64,000 nt of DNA, from positions 31,750,755-31,814,754 of the forward strand of contig OX387193.1 of assembly GCA_947561395.2 (NCBI GenBank), written 5' to 3'. The position numbers and the translations under genes are program-made. The stretch is from Buxus sempervirens (Eukaryota > Streptophyta > Magnoliopsida > Buxales > Buxaceae). The notes beneath the pieces are model-generated. The model did not search any database and was not told where the DNA came from. It saw nothing but the letters and a program-made list of their open reading frames with translations. The stretch's first letter is position 1. Every line of letters starts with the position of its first letter. Below, piece after piece: positions 43,413-54,041 of the stretch.

Positions 43413-43531
43413 GGGGTGCAACACGAGGACTTCCCAGGAGGTCACCCATCCTAGTACTACTCTCGCCCAAGCACGCTTAACTTCGGAGTTCTGATGGGAT
43501 CCGGTGCACTAGTGCTGGTATGATCGCACCC
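43413..43531 (-). rRNA. 5S rRNA: 5S ribosomal RNA gene, copy 114
   Basis: Copy 114 is consensus, with tgtgggg upstream. 3' spacer class III, 261 bp. Confidence 0.98.
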
Positions 43532-43799
43532 TGTGGGGATTGCGCGCTTTTATTCCCATATACGCCTTTCCTGTCAAAGATCCTTTTTCCTCTTTTTTTT
43601 TTTTTTTTTTTTTTTACGGAAGGAGCACTGTAATGAATTCGCTTTTGTTGATCTAAAAGGAAACGAAATCTACTGACAGCGAGCGTTACTTGGGACCCAC
43701 GCGATGCGAACGCTTCAGAACAGCAAAAAAGTACGGCAAATGATTCGTTTATTAAATTGTAATGCAAAGGTGTCGCTGCGTTTGGCAAAAGAGTGGACG

Positions 43800-43918
43800 G
43801 GGGTGCAACACGAGGACTTCCCAGGAGGTCACCCATCCTAGTACTACTCTCGCCCAAGCACGCTTAACTTCGGAGTTCTGATGGGATCCGGTGCACTAGT
43901 GCTGGTATGATCGCACCC
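43800..43918 (-). rRNA. 5S rRNA: 5S ribosomal RNA gene, copy 115
   Basis: Copy 115 is consensus. 3' spacer class II, 268 bp. Confidence 0.98.
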
Positions 43919-44178
43919 TGTGAGGATTGCGCGCTTTTATTCCCATATACGCCTTTCCTGTCAAAGATACTTTTTCCTCTTTTTTTTTTTTTTTACGGAA
44001 GGAGCACTGTAATTAATTCGCTTTTGTTGATCTAAAAGGAAACGAAATCTACTCACAGCTAGCGTTAGGTGGGACCCACGCGATGCGAACGCTTCAGAAC
44101 AGCAAAAAAATACGGCAAATGATTCGTTTATTAAATTGTAATGCAAAGGAGTCGCTGCGTTAGGAAAAAGAGTGGACG

Positions 44179-44297
44179 GGGGTGCAACACGAGGACTTCC
44201 CAGGAGGTCACCCATCCTAGTACTACTCTCACCCAAGCACGCTTAACTTCGGAGTTCTGATGGGATCCGGTGCACTAGTGCTGGTATGATCGCACCC
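44179..44297 (-). rRNA. 5S rRNA: 5S ribosomal RNA gene, copy 116
   Basis: Copy 116 has C67T with T5 terminator. 3' spacer class I, 260 bp. Confidence 0.97.
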
Positions 44298-44567
44298 TGT
44301 GAGGATTGCGCGCTTTTATTCCCATATACGCCTTTCCTGTCAAAGATCCTTTTTCCTCTTTTTTTTTTTTTTTTTTTTTTTTTACGGAAGGAGCACTGTA
44401 ATGAATTCGCTTTTGTTGATCTAAAAGGAAACGAAATCTACTGACAGCTAGCGTTAGGTGGGACCCACGCGATGCGAACGCTTCAGAACAGCAAAAAAAT
44501 ACGGCAAATGATTCATTTATTAAATTGTAATGCAAAGGTGTCGCTGCGTTTGGCAAAAGTGTGGACG

Positions 44568-44686
44568 GGGGTGCAACACGAGGACTTCCCAGGAGGTCAC
44601 CCATCCTAGTACTACTCTCGCCCAAGCACGCTTAACTTCGGAGTTCTGATGGGATCTGGTGCACTAGTGCTGGTATGATCGCACCC
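44568..44686 (-). rRNA. 5S rRNA: 5S ribosomal RNA gene, copy 117
   Basis: Copy 117 has G30A, losing BamHI as in copy 102. 3' spacer class V, 270 bp. Confidence 0.97.
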
Positions 44687-44949
44687 TGTGAGGATTGCGC
44701 GCTTTTATTCCCATATACGCCTTTCCTGTCAAAGATCCTTTTTCCAATTTTTTTTTTTTTTTTTTACGGAAGGAGCACTGTAATTAATTCGCTTTTGTTG
44801 ATCTAAAAGGAAACGAAATCTACTCACAGCTAGCGTTAGGTGGGACCCACGCGATGCGAACGCTTCAGAACAGCAAAAAAATACGGCAAATGATTCGTTT
44901 ATTAAATTGTAATGCAAAGGTGTCGCTGCGTTTGGCAAAAGAGTGGACG

Positions 44950-45068
44950 GGGGTGCAACACGAGGACTTCCCAGGAGGTCACCCATCCTAGTACTACTCT
45001 CGCCCAAGCACGCTTAACTTCGGAGTTCTGATGGGATCCGGTGCACTAGTGCTGGTATGATCGCACCC
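44950..45068 (-). rRNA. 5S rRNA: 5S ribosomal RNA gene, copy 118
   Basis: Copy 118 is consensus. 3' spacer class I, 263 bp. Confidence 0.98.
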
Positions 45069-45333
45069 TGTGAGGATTGCGCGCTTTTATTCCCATATAC
45101 GCCTTTCCTGTCAAAGATCCTTTTTCCTATTTTTTTTTTTTTTTTTTTTACGGAAGGAGCACTGTAATTAATTCGCTTTTGTTGATCTAAAAGGAAACGA
45201 AATCTACTCACAGCGAGCGTTAGGTGGGACCCACGCGATGCGAACGCTTCAGAACAGCAAAAAAATACGGCAAATGATTCGTTTATTAAATTGTAATGCA
45301 AAGGTGTCGCTGAGTTTGGCAAAAGAGTGGACG

Positions 45334-45452
45334 GGGGTGCAACACGAGGACTTCCCAGGAGGTCACCCATCCTAGTACTACTCTCGCCCAAGCACGCTTA
45401 ACTTCGGAGTTCTGATGGGATCCGGTGCACTAGTGCTGGTATGATCGCACCC
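45334..45452 (-). rRNA. 5S rRNA: 5S ribosomal RNA gene, copy 119
   Basis: Copy 119 is consensus. 3' spacer class I, 265 bp, with the ctgagtttgg subtype shared with copy 104. Confidence 0.98.
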
Positions 45453-45511
45453 TGTGAGGATTGCGCGCTTTTATTCCCATATACGCCTTTCCTGTCAAAG
45501 ATCCTTTTTCA

Positions 45512-45556
<45 letters not shown>

Positions 45557-45737
45557 GAAGGAGCACTGTAATGAATTCGCTTTTGTTGATCTAAAAGGAA
45601 ACGAAATCTACTGACAGCGAGCGTTACTTGGGACCCACGCGATGCGAACGCTTCAGAACAGCAAAAAAATACGGCAAATGATTCGTTTATTAAATTGTAA
45701 TGCAAAGGTGTCGCTGCGTTTGGCAAAAGAGTGGACG

Positions 45738-45856
45738 GGGGTGCAACACGAGGACTTCCCAGGAGGTCACCCATCCTAGTACTACTCTCGCCCAAGCACG
45801 CTTAACTTCGGAATTCTGATGGGATCCGGTGCACTAGTGCTGGTATGATCGCACCC
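45738..45856 (-). rRNA. 5S rRNA: 5S ribosomal RNA gene, copy 120
   Basis: Copy 120 has C44T, with an EcoRI site inside the gene as in copy 105. 3' spacer class II, 285 bp, with a private ttatggaagg. Confidence 0.97.
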
Positions 45857-46123
45857 TGTGAGGATTGCGCGCTTTTATTCCCATATACGCCTTTCCTGTC
45901 AAAGATCCTTTTTCCAATTTTTTTTTTTTTTTTTTTTTTACGGAAGGAGCACTGTAATTAATTCGCTTTTGTTGATCTAAAAGGAAACGAAATCTACTGA
46001 CAGCGAGCGTTACGTGGGACCCACGCGATGCGAACGCTTCAGAACAGCAAAAAAATACGGCAAATGATTCGTTTATTAAATTGTAATGCAAAGGTGTCGC
46101 TGCGTTTGGCAAAAGAGTGGACG

Positions 46124-46242
46124 GGGGTGCAACACGAGGACTTCCCAGGAGGTCACCCATCCTAGTACTACTCTCGCCCAAGCACGCTTAACTTCGGAGT
46201 TCTTATGGGATCCGGTGCACTAGTGCTGGTATGATCGCACCC
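46124..46242 (-). rRNA. 5S rRNA: 5S ribosomal RNA gene, copy 121
   Basis: Copy 121 has C39A. 3' spacer class III, 267 bp. Confidence 0.97.
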
Positions 46243-46505
46243 TGTGAGGATTGCGCGCTTTTATTCCCATATACGCCTTTCCTGTCAAAGATCCTTTTTC
46301 CTCTATTTTTTTTTTTTTTTTACGGAAGGAGCACTGTAATGAATTCGCTTTTGTTGATCTAAAAGGAAACGAAATCTACTGACAGCGAGCGTTACTTGGG
46401 ACCCACGCGATGCGAACGCTTCAGAACAGCAAAAAAATACGGCAAATGATTCGTTTATTAAATTGTAATGCAAAGGTGTCGCTGAGTTTGGCAAAAGAGT
46501 GGACG

Positions 46506-46624
46506 GGGGTGCAACACGAGGACTTCCCAGGAGGTCACCCATCCTAGTACTACTCTCGCCCAAGCACGCTTAACTTCGGAGTTCTGATGGGATCCGGTGC
46601 ACTAGTGCTGGTATGATCGCACCC
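46506..46624 (-). rRNA. 5S rRNA: 5S ribosomal RNA gene, copy 122
   Basis: Copy 122 is consensus and closes the second 15-unit block. 3' spacer class II, 263 bp, with ctgagtttgg, a change absent from partner copy 107. Confidence 0.98.
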
Positions 46625-46683
46625 TGTGAGGATTGCGCGCTTTTATTCCCATATACGCCTTTCCTGTCAAAGATCCTTTTTCA

Positions 46684-46685
<2 letters not shown>

Positions 46686-46730
<45 letters not shown>
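46686..46730 (-). repeat. Expanded A tract (45 nt)
   Basis: A 45-nt uninterrupted T run in the 3' spacer of copy 123, of the same cat-c subfamily as 39765..39804. Confidence 0.85.
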
Positions 46731-46732
<2 letters not shown>

Positions 46733-46914
46733 GGAAGGAGCACTGTAATGAATTCGCTTTTGTTGATCTAAAAGGAAACGAAATCTACTGACAGCGAGCG
46801 TTACTTGGGACCCACGCGATGCGAACGCTTCAGAACAGCAAAAAAATACGGCAAATGATTCGTTTATTAAATTGTAATGCAAAGGTGTCGCTGCGTTTGG
46901 CAAAAGAGTGGACG

Positions 46915-47033
46915 GGGGTGCAACACGAGGACTTCCCAGGAGGTCACCCATCCTAGTACTACTCTCGCCCAAGCACGCTTAACTTCGGAGTTCTGATGGG
47001 ATCCGGTGCACTAGTGCTGGTATGATCGCACCC
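46915..47033 (-). rRNA. 5S rRNA: 5S ribosomal RNA gene, copy 123
   Basis: Copy 123 is consensus. 3' spacer class II, 290 bp, with a 45-nt A tract. It is the first unit of the 4-unit block. Confidence 0.98.
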
Positions 47034-47296
47034 TGTGAGGATTGCGCGCTTTTATTCCCATATACGCCTTTCCTGTCAAAGATACTTTTTCCTCTTTTTT
47101 TTTTTTTTTTTTACGGAAGGAGCACTGTAATTAATTCGCTTTTGTTGATCTAAAAGGAAACGAAATCTACTCACAGCTAGCGTTAGGTGGGACCCACGCG
47201 ATGCGAACGCTTCAGAACAGCAAAAAAATACGGCAAATGATTCGTTTATTAAATTGTAATGCAAAGGTGTCGCTGCGTTAGGAAAAAGAGTGGACG

Positions 47297-47416
47297 GGGG
47301 TGCAACACGAGGACTTCCCAGGAGGTCACCCATCCTAGTACTACTCTCACCCAAGCACGCTTTAACTTCGGAGTTCTGATGGGATCCGGTGCAGTAGTGC
47401 TGGTATGATCGCACCC
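47297..47416 (-). rRNA. 5S rRNA: 5S ribosomal RNA gene, copy 124 (A-box insertion)
   Basis: Copy 124 is 120 nt because one extra A lies in the A box (GTTAAAGCG instead of GTTAAGCG). It also has C67T with T5 terminator and G23C, which removes the SpeI site. The insertion shifts the spacing between A and C boxes by one base, so it may be a weak template or a pseudogene. Block partner: copy 128. 3' spacer class I, 263 bp. Confidence 0.93.
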
Positions 47417-47472
47417 TGTGAGGATTGCGCGCTTTTATTCCCATATACGCCTTTCCTGTCAAAGATCCTTTT

Positions 47473-47503
<31 letters not shown>

Positions 47504-47687
47504 ACGGAAGGAGCACTGTAATTAATTCGCTTTTGTTGATCTAAAAGGAAACGAAAGCTACTCACAGCTAGCGTTAGGTGGGACCCACGCGATGCGAACG
47601 CTTCAGAACAGCAAAAAAATACGGCAAATGATTCGTTTATAAAATTGTAATGCAAAGGAGTCGCTGCGTTAGGAAAAAGAGTGGACG

Positions 47688-47806
47688 GGGGTGCAACACG
47701 AGGACTTCCCAGGAGGTCACCCATCCTAGTACTACTCTCACCCAAGCACGCTTAACTTCGGAGTTCTGATGGGATCCGGTGCACTAGTGCTGGTATGATC
47801 GCACCC
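47688..47806 (-). rRNA. 5S rRNA: 5S ribosomal RNA gene, copy 125
   Basis: Copy 125 has C67T with T5 terminator. 3' spacer class I, 271 bp, with gaaagctac and tttataaaat changes shared with copy 129. Confidence 0.97.
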
Positions 47807-48067
47807 TGTGAGGATTGCGCGCTTTTATTCCCATATACGCCTTTCCTGTCAAAGATCCTTTTTCCTCTTTTTTTTTTTTTTTTACGGAAGGAGCACTGTA
47901 ATTAATTCGCTTTTGTTGATCTAAAAGGAAACGAAATCTACTCACAGCTAGCGTTAGGTGGGACCCACGCGATGCGAACGCTTCAGAACAGCAAAAAAAT
48001 ACGGCAAATGATTCATTTATTAAATTGTAATGCAAAGGTGTCGCTGCGTTTGGCAAAAGTGTGGACG

Positions 48068-48186
48068 GGGGTGCAACACGAGGACTTCCCAGGAGGTCAC
48101 CCATCCTAGTACTACTCTCGCCCAAGCACGCTTAACTTCGGAGTTCTGATGGGATCCGGTGCACTAGTGCTGGTATGATCGCACCC
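48068..48186 (-). rRNA. 5S rRNA: 5S ribosomal RNA gene, copy 126
   Basis: Copy 126 is consensus, with the aaaagtgtgg trailer. 3' spacer class I, 261 bp. Block partner: copy 130. Confidence 0.98.
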
Positions 48187-48242
48187 TGTGAGGATTGCGC
48201 GCTTTTATTCCCATATACGCCTTTCCTGTCAAAGATCCTTTT

Positions 48243-48280
<38 letters not shown>

Positions 48281-48462
48281 GGAAGGAGCACTGTAATGAA
48301 TTCGCTTTTGTTGATCTAAAAGGAAACGAAATCTACTGACAGCGAGCGTTACTTGGGACCCACGCGATGCGAACGCTTCAGAACAGCAAAAAAATACGGC
48401 AAATGATTCGTTTATTAAATTGTAATGCAAAGGTGTCGCTGCGTTTGGCAAAAGAGTGGACG

Positions 48463-48581
48463 GGGGTGCAACACGAGGACTTCCCAGGAGGTCACCCATC
48501 CTAGTACTACTCTCGCCCAAGCACGCTTAACTTCGGAGTTCTGATGGGATCCGGTGCACTAGTGCTGGTATGATCGCACCC
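48463..48581 (-). rRNA. 5S rRNA: 5S ribosomal RNA gene, copy 127
   Basis: Copy 127 is consensus. 3' spacer class II, 276 bp. Block partner of copy 123 with a shorter A tract. Confidence 0.98.
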
Positions 48582-48843
48582 TGTGAGGATTGCGCGCTTT
48601 TATTCCCATATACGCCTTTCCTGTCAAAGATACTTTTTCCTCTTTTTTTTTTTTTTTTTACGGAAGGAGCACTGTAATTAATTCGCTTTTGTTGATCTAA
48701 AAGGAAACGAAATCTACTCACAGCTAGCGTTAGGTGGGACCCACGCGATGCGAACGCTTCAGAACAGCAAAAAAATACGGCAAATGATTCGTTTATTAAA
48801 TTGTAATGCAAAGGTGTCGCTGCGTTAGGAAAAAGAGTGGACG

Positions 48844-48963
48844 GGGGTGCAACACGAGGACTTCCCAGGAGGTCACCCATCCTAGTACTACTCTCACCCA
48901 AGCACGCTTTAACTTCGGAGTTCTGATGGGATCCGGTGCAGTAGTGCTGGTATGATCGCACCC
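48844..48963 (-). rRNA. 5S rRNA: 5S ribosomal RNA gene, copy 128 (A-box insertion)
   Basis: Copy 128 repeats copy 124 exactly in its three gene changes: extra A in the A box, C67T and G23C. It is 120 nt. 3' spacer class I, 262 bp. Confidence 0.93.
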
Positions 48964-49019
48964 TGTGAGGATTGCGCGCTTTTATTCCCATATACGCCTT
49001 TCCTGTCAAAGATCCTTTT

Positions 49020-49052
<33 letters not shown>

Positions 49053-49236
49053 ACGGAAGGAGCACTGTAATTAATTCGCTTTTGTTGATCTAAAAGGAAA
49101 CGAAAGCTACTCACAGCTAGCGTTAGGTGGGACCCACGCGATGCGAACGCTTCAGAACAGCAAAAAAATACGGCAAATGATTCGTTTATAAAATTGTAAT
49201 GCAAAGGAGTCGCTGCGTTAGGAAAAAGAGTGGACG

Positions 49237-49355
49237 GGGGTGCAACACGAGGACTTCCCAGGAGGTCACCCATCCTAGTACTACTCTCACCCAAGCACGC
49301 TTAACTTCGGAGTTCTGATGGGATCCGGTGCACTAGTGCTGGTATGATCGCACCC
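49237..49355 (-). rRNA. 5S rRNA: 5S ribosomal RNA gene, copy 129
   Basis: Copy 129 has C67T with T5 terminator. 3' spacer class I, 273 bp. Confidence 0.97.
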
Positions 49356-49616
49356 TGTGAGGATTGCGCGCTTTTATTCCCATATACGCCTTTCCTGTCA
49401 AAGATCCTTTTTCCTCTTTTTTTTTTTTTTTTACGGAAGGAGCACTGTAATTAATTCGCTTTTGTTGATCTAAAAGGAAACGAAATCTACTCACAGCTAG
49501 CGTTAGGTGGGACCCACGCGATGCGAACGCTTCAGAACAGCAAAAAAATACGGCAAATGATTCATTTATTAAATTGTAATGCAAAGGTGTCGCTGCGTTT
49601 GGCAAAAGTGTGGACG

Positions 49617-49735
49617 GGGGTGCAACACGAGGACTTCCCAGGAGGTCACCCATCCTAGTACTACTCTCGCCCAAGCACGCTTAACTTCGGAGTTCTGATG
49701 GGATCCGGTGCACTAGTGCTGGTATGATCGCACCC
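49617..49735 (-). rRNA. 5S rRNA: 5S ribosomal RNA gene, copy 130
   Basis: Copy 130 is consensus, with the aaaagtgtgg trailer, and closes the 4-unit duplication. 3' spacer class I, 261 bp. Confidence 0.98.
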
Positions 49736-50002
49736 TGTGAGGATTGCGCGCTTTTATTCCCATATACGCCTTTCCTGTCAAAGATCCTTTTTCATCTTTT
49801 TTTTTTTTTTTTTTTTTTACGGAAGGAGCACTGTAATTAATTCGCTTTTGTTGATCTAAAAGGAAACGAAATCTACTCACAGCTAGCGTTAGGTGGGACC
49901 CACGCGATGCGAACGCTTCAGAAGAGCAAAAAAATACGGCAAATGATTCGTTTATTAAATTGTAATGCAAAAGTGTCGCTGCGTTTGGCAAAAGAGTGGA
50001 CG

Positions 50003-50121
50003 GGGGTGCAACACGAGGACTTCCCAGGAGGTCACCCATCCTAGTACTACTCTCGCCCACGCACGCTTAACTTCGGAGTTCTGATGGGATCCGGTGCACT
50101 AGTGCTGGTATGATCGCACCC
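50003..50121 (-). rRNA. 5S rRNA: 5S ribosomal RNA gene, copy 131
   Basis: Copy 131 has T62G, the last T62G copy in the window. 3' spacer class I, 267 bp. Confidence 0.97.
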
Positions 50122-50177
50122 TGTGAGGATTGCGCGCTTTTATTCCCATATACGCCTTTCCTGTCAAAGATCCTTTT

Positions 50178-50209
<32 letters not shown>

Positions 50210-50393
50210 ACGGAAGGAGCACTGTAATGAATTCGCTTTTGTTGATCTAAAAGGAAACGAAATCTACTGACAGCGAGCGTTACTTGGGACCCACGCGATG
50301 CGAACGCTTCAGAACAGCAAAAAAATACGGCAAATGATTCGTTTATTAAATTGTAATGCAAAGGTGTCGCTGCGTTTGGCAAAAGAGTGGACG

Positions 50394-50512
50394 GGGGTGC
50401 AACACGAGGACTTCCCAGGAGGTCACCCATCCTAGTACTACTCTCGCCCAAGCACGCTTAACTTCGGAGTTCTGATGGGATCCGGTGCACTAGTGCTGGT
50501 ATGATCGCACCC
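50394..50512 (-). rRNA. 5S rRNA: 5S ribosomal RNA gene, copy 132
   Basis: Copy 132 is consensus. 3' spacer class II, 272 bp. Confidence 0.98.
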
Positions 50513-50773
50513 TGTGAGGACTGCGCGCTTTTATTCCCATATACGCTTTCCCTGTCAAAGATCCTTTTTCCTTTTTTTTTTTTTTTTTAACGGAAGGAGC
50601 ACTGTAATTAATTCGCTTTTGTTGATCTAAAAGGAAACGAAATCTACTGACAGCGAGCGTTACGTGGGACCCACGCGATGCGAACGCTTCAGAACAGCAA
50701 AAAAATACGGCAAATGATTCGTTTATTAAATTGGAATGCAAAGGTGTCGCTGAGTTTGGCAAAAGAGTGGACG

Positions 50774-50892
50774 GGGGTGCAACACGAGGACTTCCCAGGA
50801 GGTCACCCATCCTAGTACTACTCTCGCGCAAGCACGCTTAACTTCGGAGTTCTGATGGGATCCGGTGCACTAGTGCTGGTATGATCGCACCC
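50774..50892 (-). rRNA. 5S rRNA: 5S ribosomal RNA gene, copy 133
   Basis: Copy 133 has G65C, which reappears here after being absent since copy 55. 3' spacer class III, 261 bp, with aaattggaatg. Confidence 0.97.
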
Positions 50893-51167
50893 TGTGAGGA
50901 TTGCGCGCTTTTATTCCCATATACGCCTTTCCTGTCAAAGATCCTTTTTCCTCTTTTTTTCTTTTTTTTTTTTTTTTTTTTTAACGGAAGGAGCACTGTA
51001 ATTAATTCGCTTTTGTTGATCTAAAAGGAAACGAAAGCTACTCACAGCTAGCGTTAGGTGGGACCCACGCGATGCGAACGCTTCAGAACAGCAAAAAAAT
51101 ACGGCAAATGATTCGTTTATTAAATTGTAATGCAAAGGAGTCGCTGCGTTAGGAAAAAGAGTGGACG

Positions 51168-51286
51168 GGGGTGCAACACGAGGACTTCCCAGGAGGTCAC
51201 CCATCCTAGTACTACTCTCACCCAAGCACGCTTAACTTCGGAGTTCTGATGGGATCCGGTGCACTAGTGCTGGTATGATCGCACCT
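51168..51286 (-). rRNA. 5S rRNA: 5S ribosomal RNA gene, copy 134
   Basis: Copy 134 has C67T with T5 terminator and a private G1A at the first transcribed base, which would unpair the end of helix I. 3' spacer class I, 275 bp. Confidence 0.96.
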
Positions 51287-51345
51287 TGTGAGGATTGCGC
51301 GCTTTTATTCCCATATACGCCTTTCCTGTCAAAGATCCTTTTTCA

Positions 51346-51392
<47 letters not shown>

Positions 51393-51574
51393 GGAAGGAG
51401 CACTGTAATGAATTCGCTTTTGTTGATCTAAAAGGAAACGAAATCTACTGACAGCGAGCGTTACTTGGGACCCACGCGATGCGAACGCTTCAGAACAGCA
51501 AAAAAATACGGCAAATGATTCGTTTATTAAATTGTAATGCAAAGGTGTCGCTGCGTTTGGCAAAAGAGTGGACG

Positions 51575-51693
51575 GGGGTGCAACACGAGGACTTCCCAGG
51601 AGGTCACCCATCCTAGTACTACTCTCGCGCAAGCACGCTTAACTTCGGAGTTCTGATGGGATCCGGTGCACTAGTGCTGGTATGATCGCACCC
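51575..51693 (-). rRNA. 5S rRNA: 5S ribosomal RNA gene, copy 135
   Basis: Copy 135 has G65C. 3' spacer class II, 288 bp, with a long A tract. Confidence 0.97.
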
Positions 51694-51752
51694 TGTGAGG
51701 ATTGCGCGCTTTTATTCCCATATACGCCTTTCCTGTCAAAGATCCTTTTTCA

Positions 51753-51793
<41 letters not shown>

Positions 51794-51975
51794 GGAAGGA
51801 GCACTGTAATGAATTCGCTTTTGTTGATCTAAAAGGAAACGAAATCTACTGACAGCGAGCGTTACTTGGGACCCACGCGATGCGAACGCTTCAGAACAGC
51901 AAAAAAATACGGCAAATGATTCGTTTATTAAATTGTAATGCAAAGGTGTCGCTGCGTTTGGCAAAAGAGTGGACG

Positions 51976-52094
51976 GGGGTGCAACACGAGGACTTCCCAG
52001 GAGGTCACCCATCCTAGTACTACTCTCGCCCAAGCACGCTTAACTTCGGAGTTCTGATGGGATCCGGTGCACTAGTGCTGGTATGATCGCACCC
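51976..52094 (-). rRNA. 5S rRNA: 5S ribosomal RNA gene, copy 136
   Basis: Copy 136 is consensus, but upstream it has private changes: base -2 is altered and the GCGCGC element reads gcgtgc on the plus strand. 3' spacer class II, 282 bp. Confidence 0.97.
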
Positions 52095-52357
52095 TTTGAG
52101 GACTGCGTGCTTTTATTCCCATATACGCTTTCCCTGTCAAAGATCCTTTTTCCTATTTTTTTTTTTTTTTTTAACGGAAGGAGCACTGTAATTAATTCGC
52201 TTTTGTTGATCTAAAAGGAAACGAAATCTACTGACAGCGAGCGTTACGTGGGACCCACGCGATGCGAACGCTTCAGAACAGCAAAAAAATACGGCAAATG
52301 ATTCGTTTATTAAATTGTAATGCAAAGGTGTCGCTGCGTTTGGCAAAAGAGTGGACG

Positions 52358-52476
52358 GGGGTGCAACACGAGGACTTCCCAGGAGGTCACCCATCCTAGT
52401 ACTACTCTCGCCCAAGCACGCTTAACTTCGGAGTTCTTATGGGATCCGGTGCACTAGTGCTGGTATGATCGCACCC
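52358..52476 (-). rRNA. 5S rRNA: 5S ribosomal RNA gene, copy 137
   Basis: Copy 137 has C39A. 3' spacer class III, 263 bp. Units 136-139 parallel 120-123. Confidence 0.97.
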
Positions 52477-52739
52477 TGTGAGGATTGCGCGCTTTTATTC
52501 CCATATACGCCTTTCCTGTCAAAGATCCTTTTTCCTCTATTTTTTTTTTTTTTTTACGGAAGGAGCACTGTAATGAATTCGCTTTTGTTGATCTAAAAGG
52601 AAACGAAATCTACTGACAGCGAGCGTTACTTGGGACCCACGCGATGCGAACGCTTCAGAACAGCAAAAAAATACGGCAAATGATTCGTTTATTAAATTGT
52701 AATGCAAAGGTGTCGCTGAGTTTGGCAAAAGAGTGGACG

Positions 52740-52858
52740 GGGGTGCAACACGAGGACTTCCCAGGAGGTCACCCATCCTAGTACTACTCTCGCCCAAGCA
52801 CGCTTAACTTCGGAGTTCTGATGGGATCCGGTGCACTAGTGCTGGTATGATCGCACCC
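52740..52858 (-). rRNA. 5S rRNA: 5S ribosomal RNA gene, copy 138
   Basis: Copy 138 is consensus. 3' spacer class II, 263 bp, with ctgagtttgg as in copy 122. Confidence 0.98.
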
Positions 52859-52917
52859 TGTGAGGATTGCGCGCTTTTATTCCCATATACGCCTTTCCTG
52901 TCAAAGATCCTTTTTCA

Positions 52918-52961
<44 letters not shown>

Positions 52962-53143
52962 GGAAGGAGCACTGTAATGAATTCGCTTTTGTTGATCTAA
53001 AAGGAAACGAAATCTACTGACAGCGAGCGTTACTTGGGACCCACGCGATGCGAACGCTTCAGAACAGCAAAAAAATACGGCAAATGATTCGTTTATTAAA
53101 TTGTAATGCAAAGGTGTCGCTGCGTTTGGCAAAAGAGTGGACG

Positions 53144-53262
53144 GGGGTGCAACACGAGGACTTCCCAGGAGGTCACCCATCCTAGTACTACTCTCGCCCA
53201 AGCACGCTTAACTTCGGAGTTCTGATGGGATCCGGTGCACTAGTGCTGGTATGATCGCACCC
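53144..53262 (-). rRNA. 5S rRNA: 5S ribosomal RNA gene, copy 139
   Basis: Copy 139 is consensus. 3' spacer class II, 285 bp, with a long cat-c type A tract. Confidence 0.98.
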
Positions 53263-53529
53263 TGTGAGGATTGCGCGCTTTTATTCCCATATACGCCTTT
53301 CCTGTCAAAGATCCTTTTTCCAATTTTTTTTTTTTTTTTTTTTTTACGGAAGGAGCACTGTAATTAATTCGCTTTTGTTGATCTAAAAGGAAACGAAATC
53401 TACTCACAGCTAGCGTTAGGTGGGACCCACGCGATGCGAACGCTTCAGAACAGCAAAAAAATACGGCAAATGATTCGTTTATTAAATTGTAATGCAAAGG
53501 TGTCGCTGCGTTTGGCAAAAGAGTGGACG

Positions 53530-53648
53530 GGGGTGCAACACGAGGACTTCCCAGGAGGTCACCCATCCTAGTACTACTCTCGCCCAAGCACGCTTAACTT
53601 CGGAGTTCTGATGGGATCCGGTGCACTAGTGCTGGTATGATCGCACCC
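53530..53648 (-). rRNA. 5S rRNA: 5S ribosomal RNA gene, copy 140
   Basis: Copy 140 is consensus and begins the alternating I/II stretch. 3' spacer class I, 267 bp. Confidence 0.98.
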
Positions 53649-53704
53649 TGTGAGGATTGCGCGCTTTTATTCCCATATACGCCTTTCCTGTCAAAGATCC
53701 TTTT

Positions 53705-53740
<36 letters not shown>

Positions 53741-53922
53741 GGAAGGAGCACTGTAATGAATTCGCTTTTGTTGATCTAAAAGGAAACGAAATCTACTGAC
53801 AGCGAGCGTTACTTGGGACCCACGCGATGCGAACGCTTCAGAACAGCAAAAAAATACGGCAAATGATTCGTTTATTAAATTGTAATGCAAAGGTGTCGCT
53901 GCGTTTGGCAAAAGAGTGGACG

Positions 53923-54041
53923 GGGGTGCAACACGAGGACTTCCCAGGAGGTCACCCATCCTAGTACTACTCTCGCCCAAGCACGCTTAACTTCGGAGTT
54001 CTGATGGGATCCGGTGCACTAGTGCTGGTATGATCGCACCC
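53923..54041 (-). rRNA. 5S rRNA: 5S ribosomal RNA gene, copy 141
   Basis: Copy 141 is consensus. 3' spacer class II, 274 bp. Confidence 0.98.

Larger units (their letters stand above)
35123..46624 (-). repeat. Tandem 15-unit duplication, about 5.75 kb each
   Basis: Units 93-107 (35123..40876) and 108-122 (40877..46624) agree in all 15 spacer classes and in the order of G85T (twice), C67T, G30A, C44T and C39A alleles. The offset drifts only from 5754 to 5747 bp, through A-tract length. The two blocks are directly adjacent. Confidence 0.94.
46625..49735 (-). repeat. Tandem 4-unit duplication, about 1.55 kb each
   Basis: Units 123-126 (46625..48186) and 127-130 (48187..49735) share class order II, I, I, I. 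They also share the unique A-box insertion plus G23C copy and private spacer changes such as gaaagctac and tttataaaat. Confidence 0.92.

Noticed and set aside
48527-49294. A 255-codon open frame spanning two units
   Set aside because: It arises only because the one-base A-box insertion in copy 128 joins the frames of two neighbouring units. It contains the same 5S-derived sequence twice.
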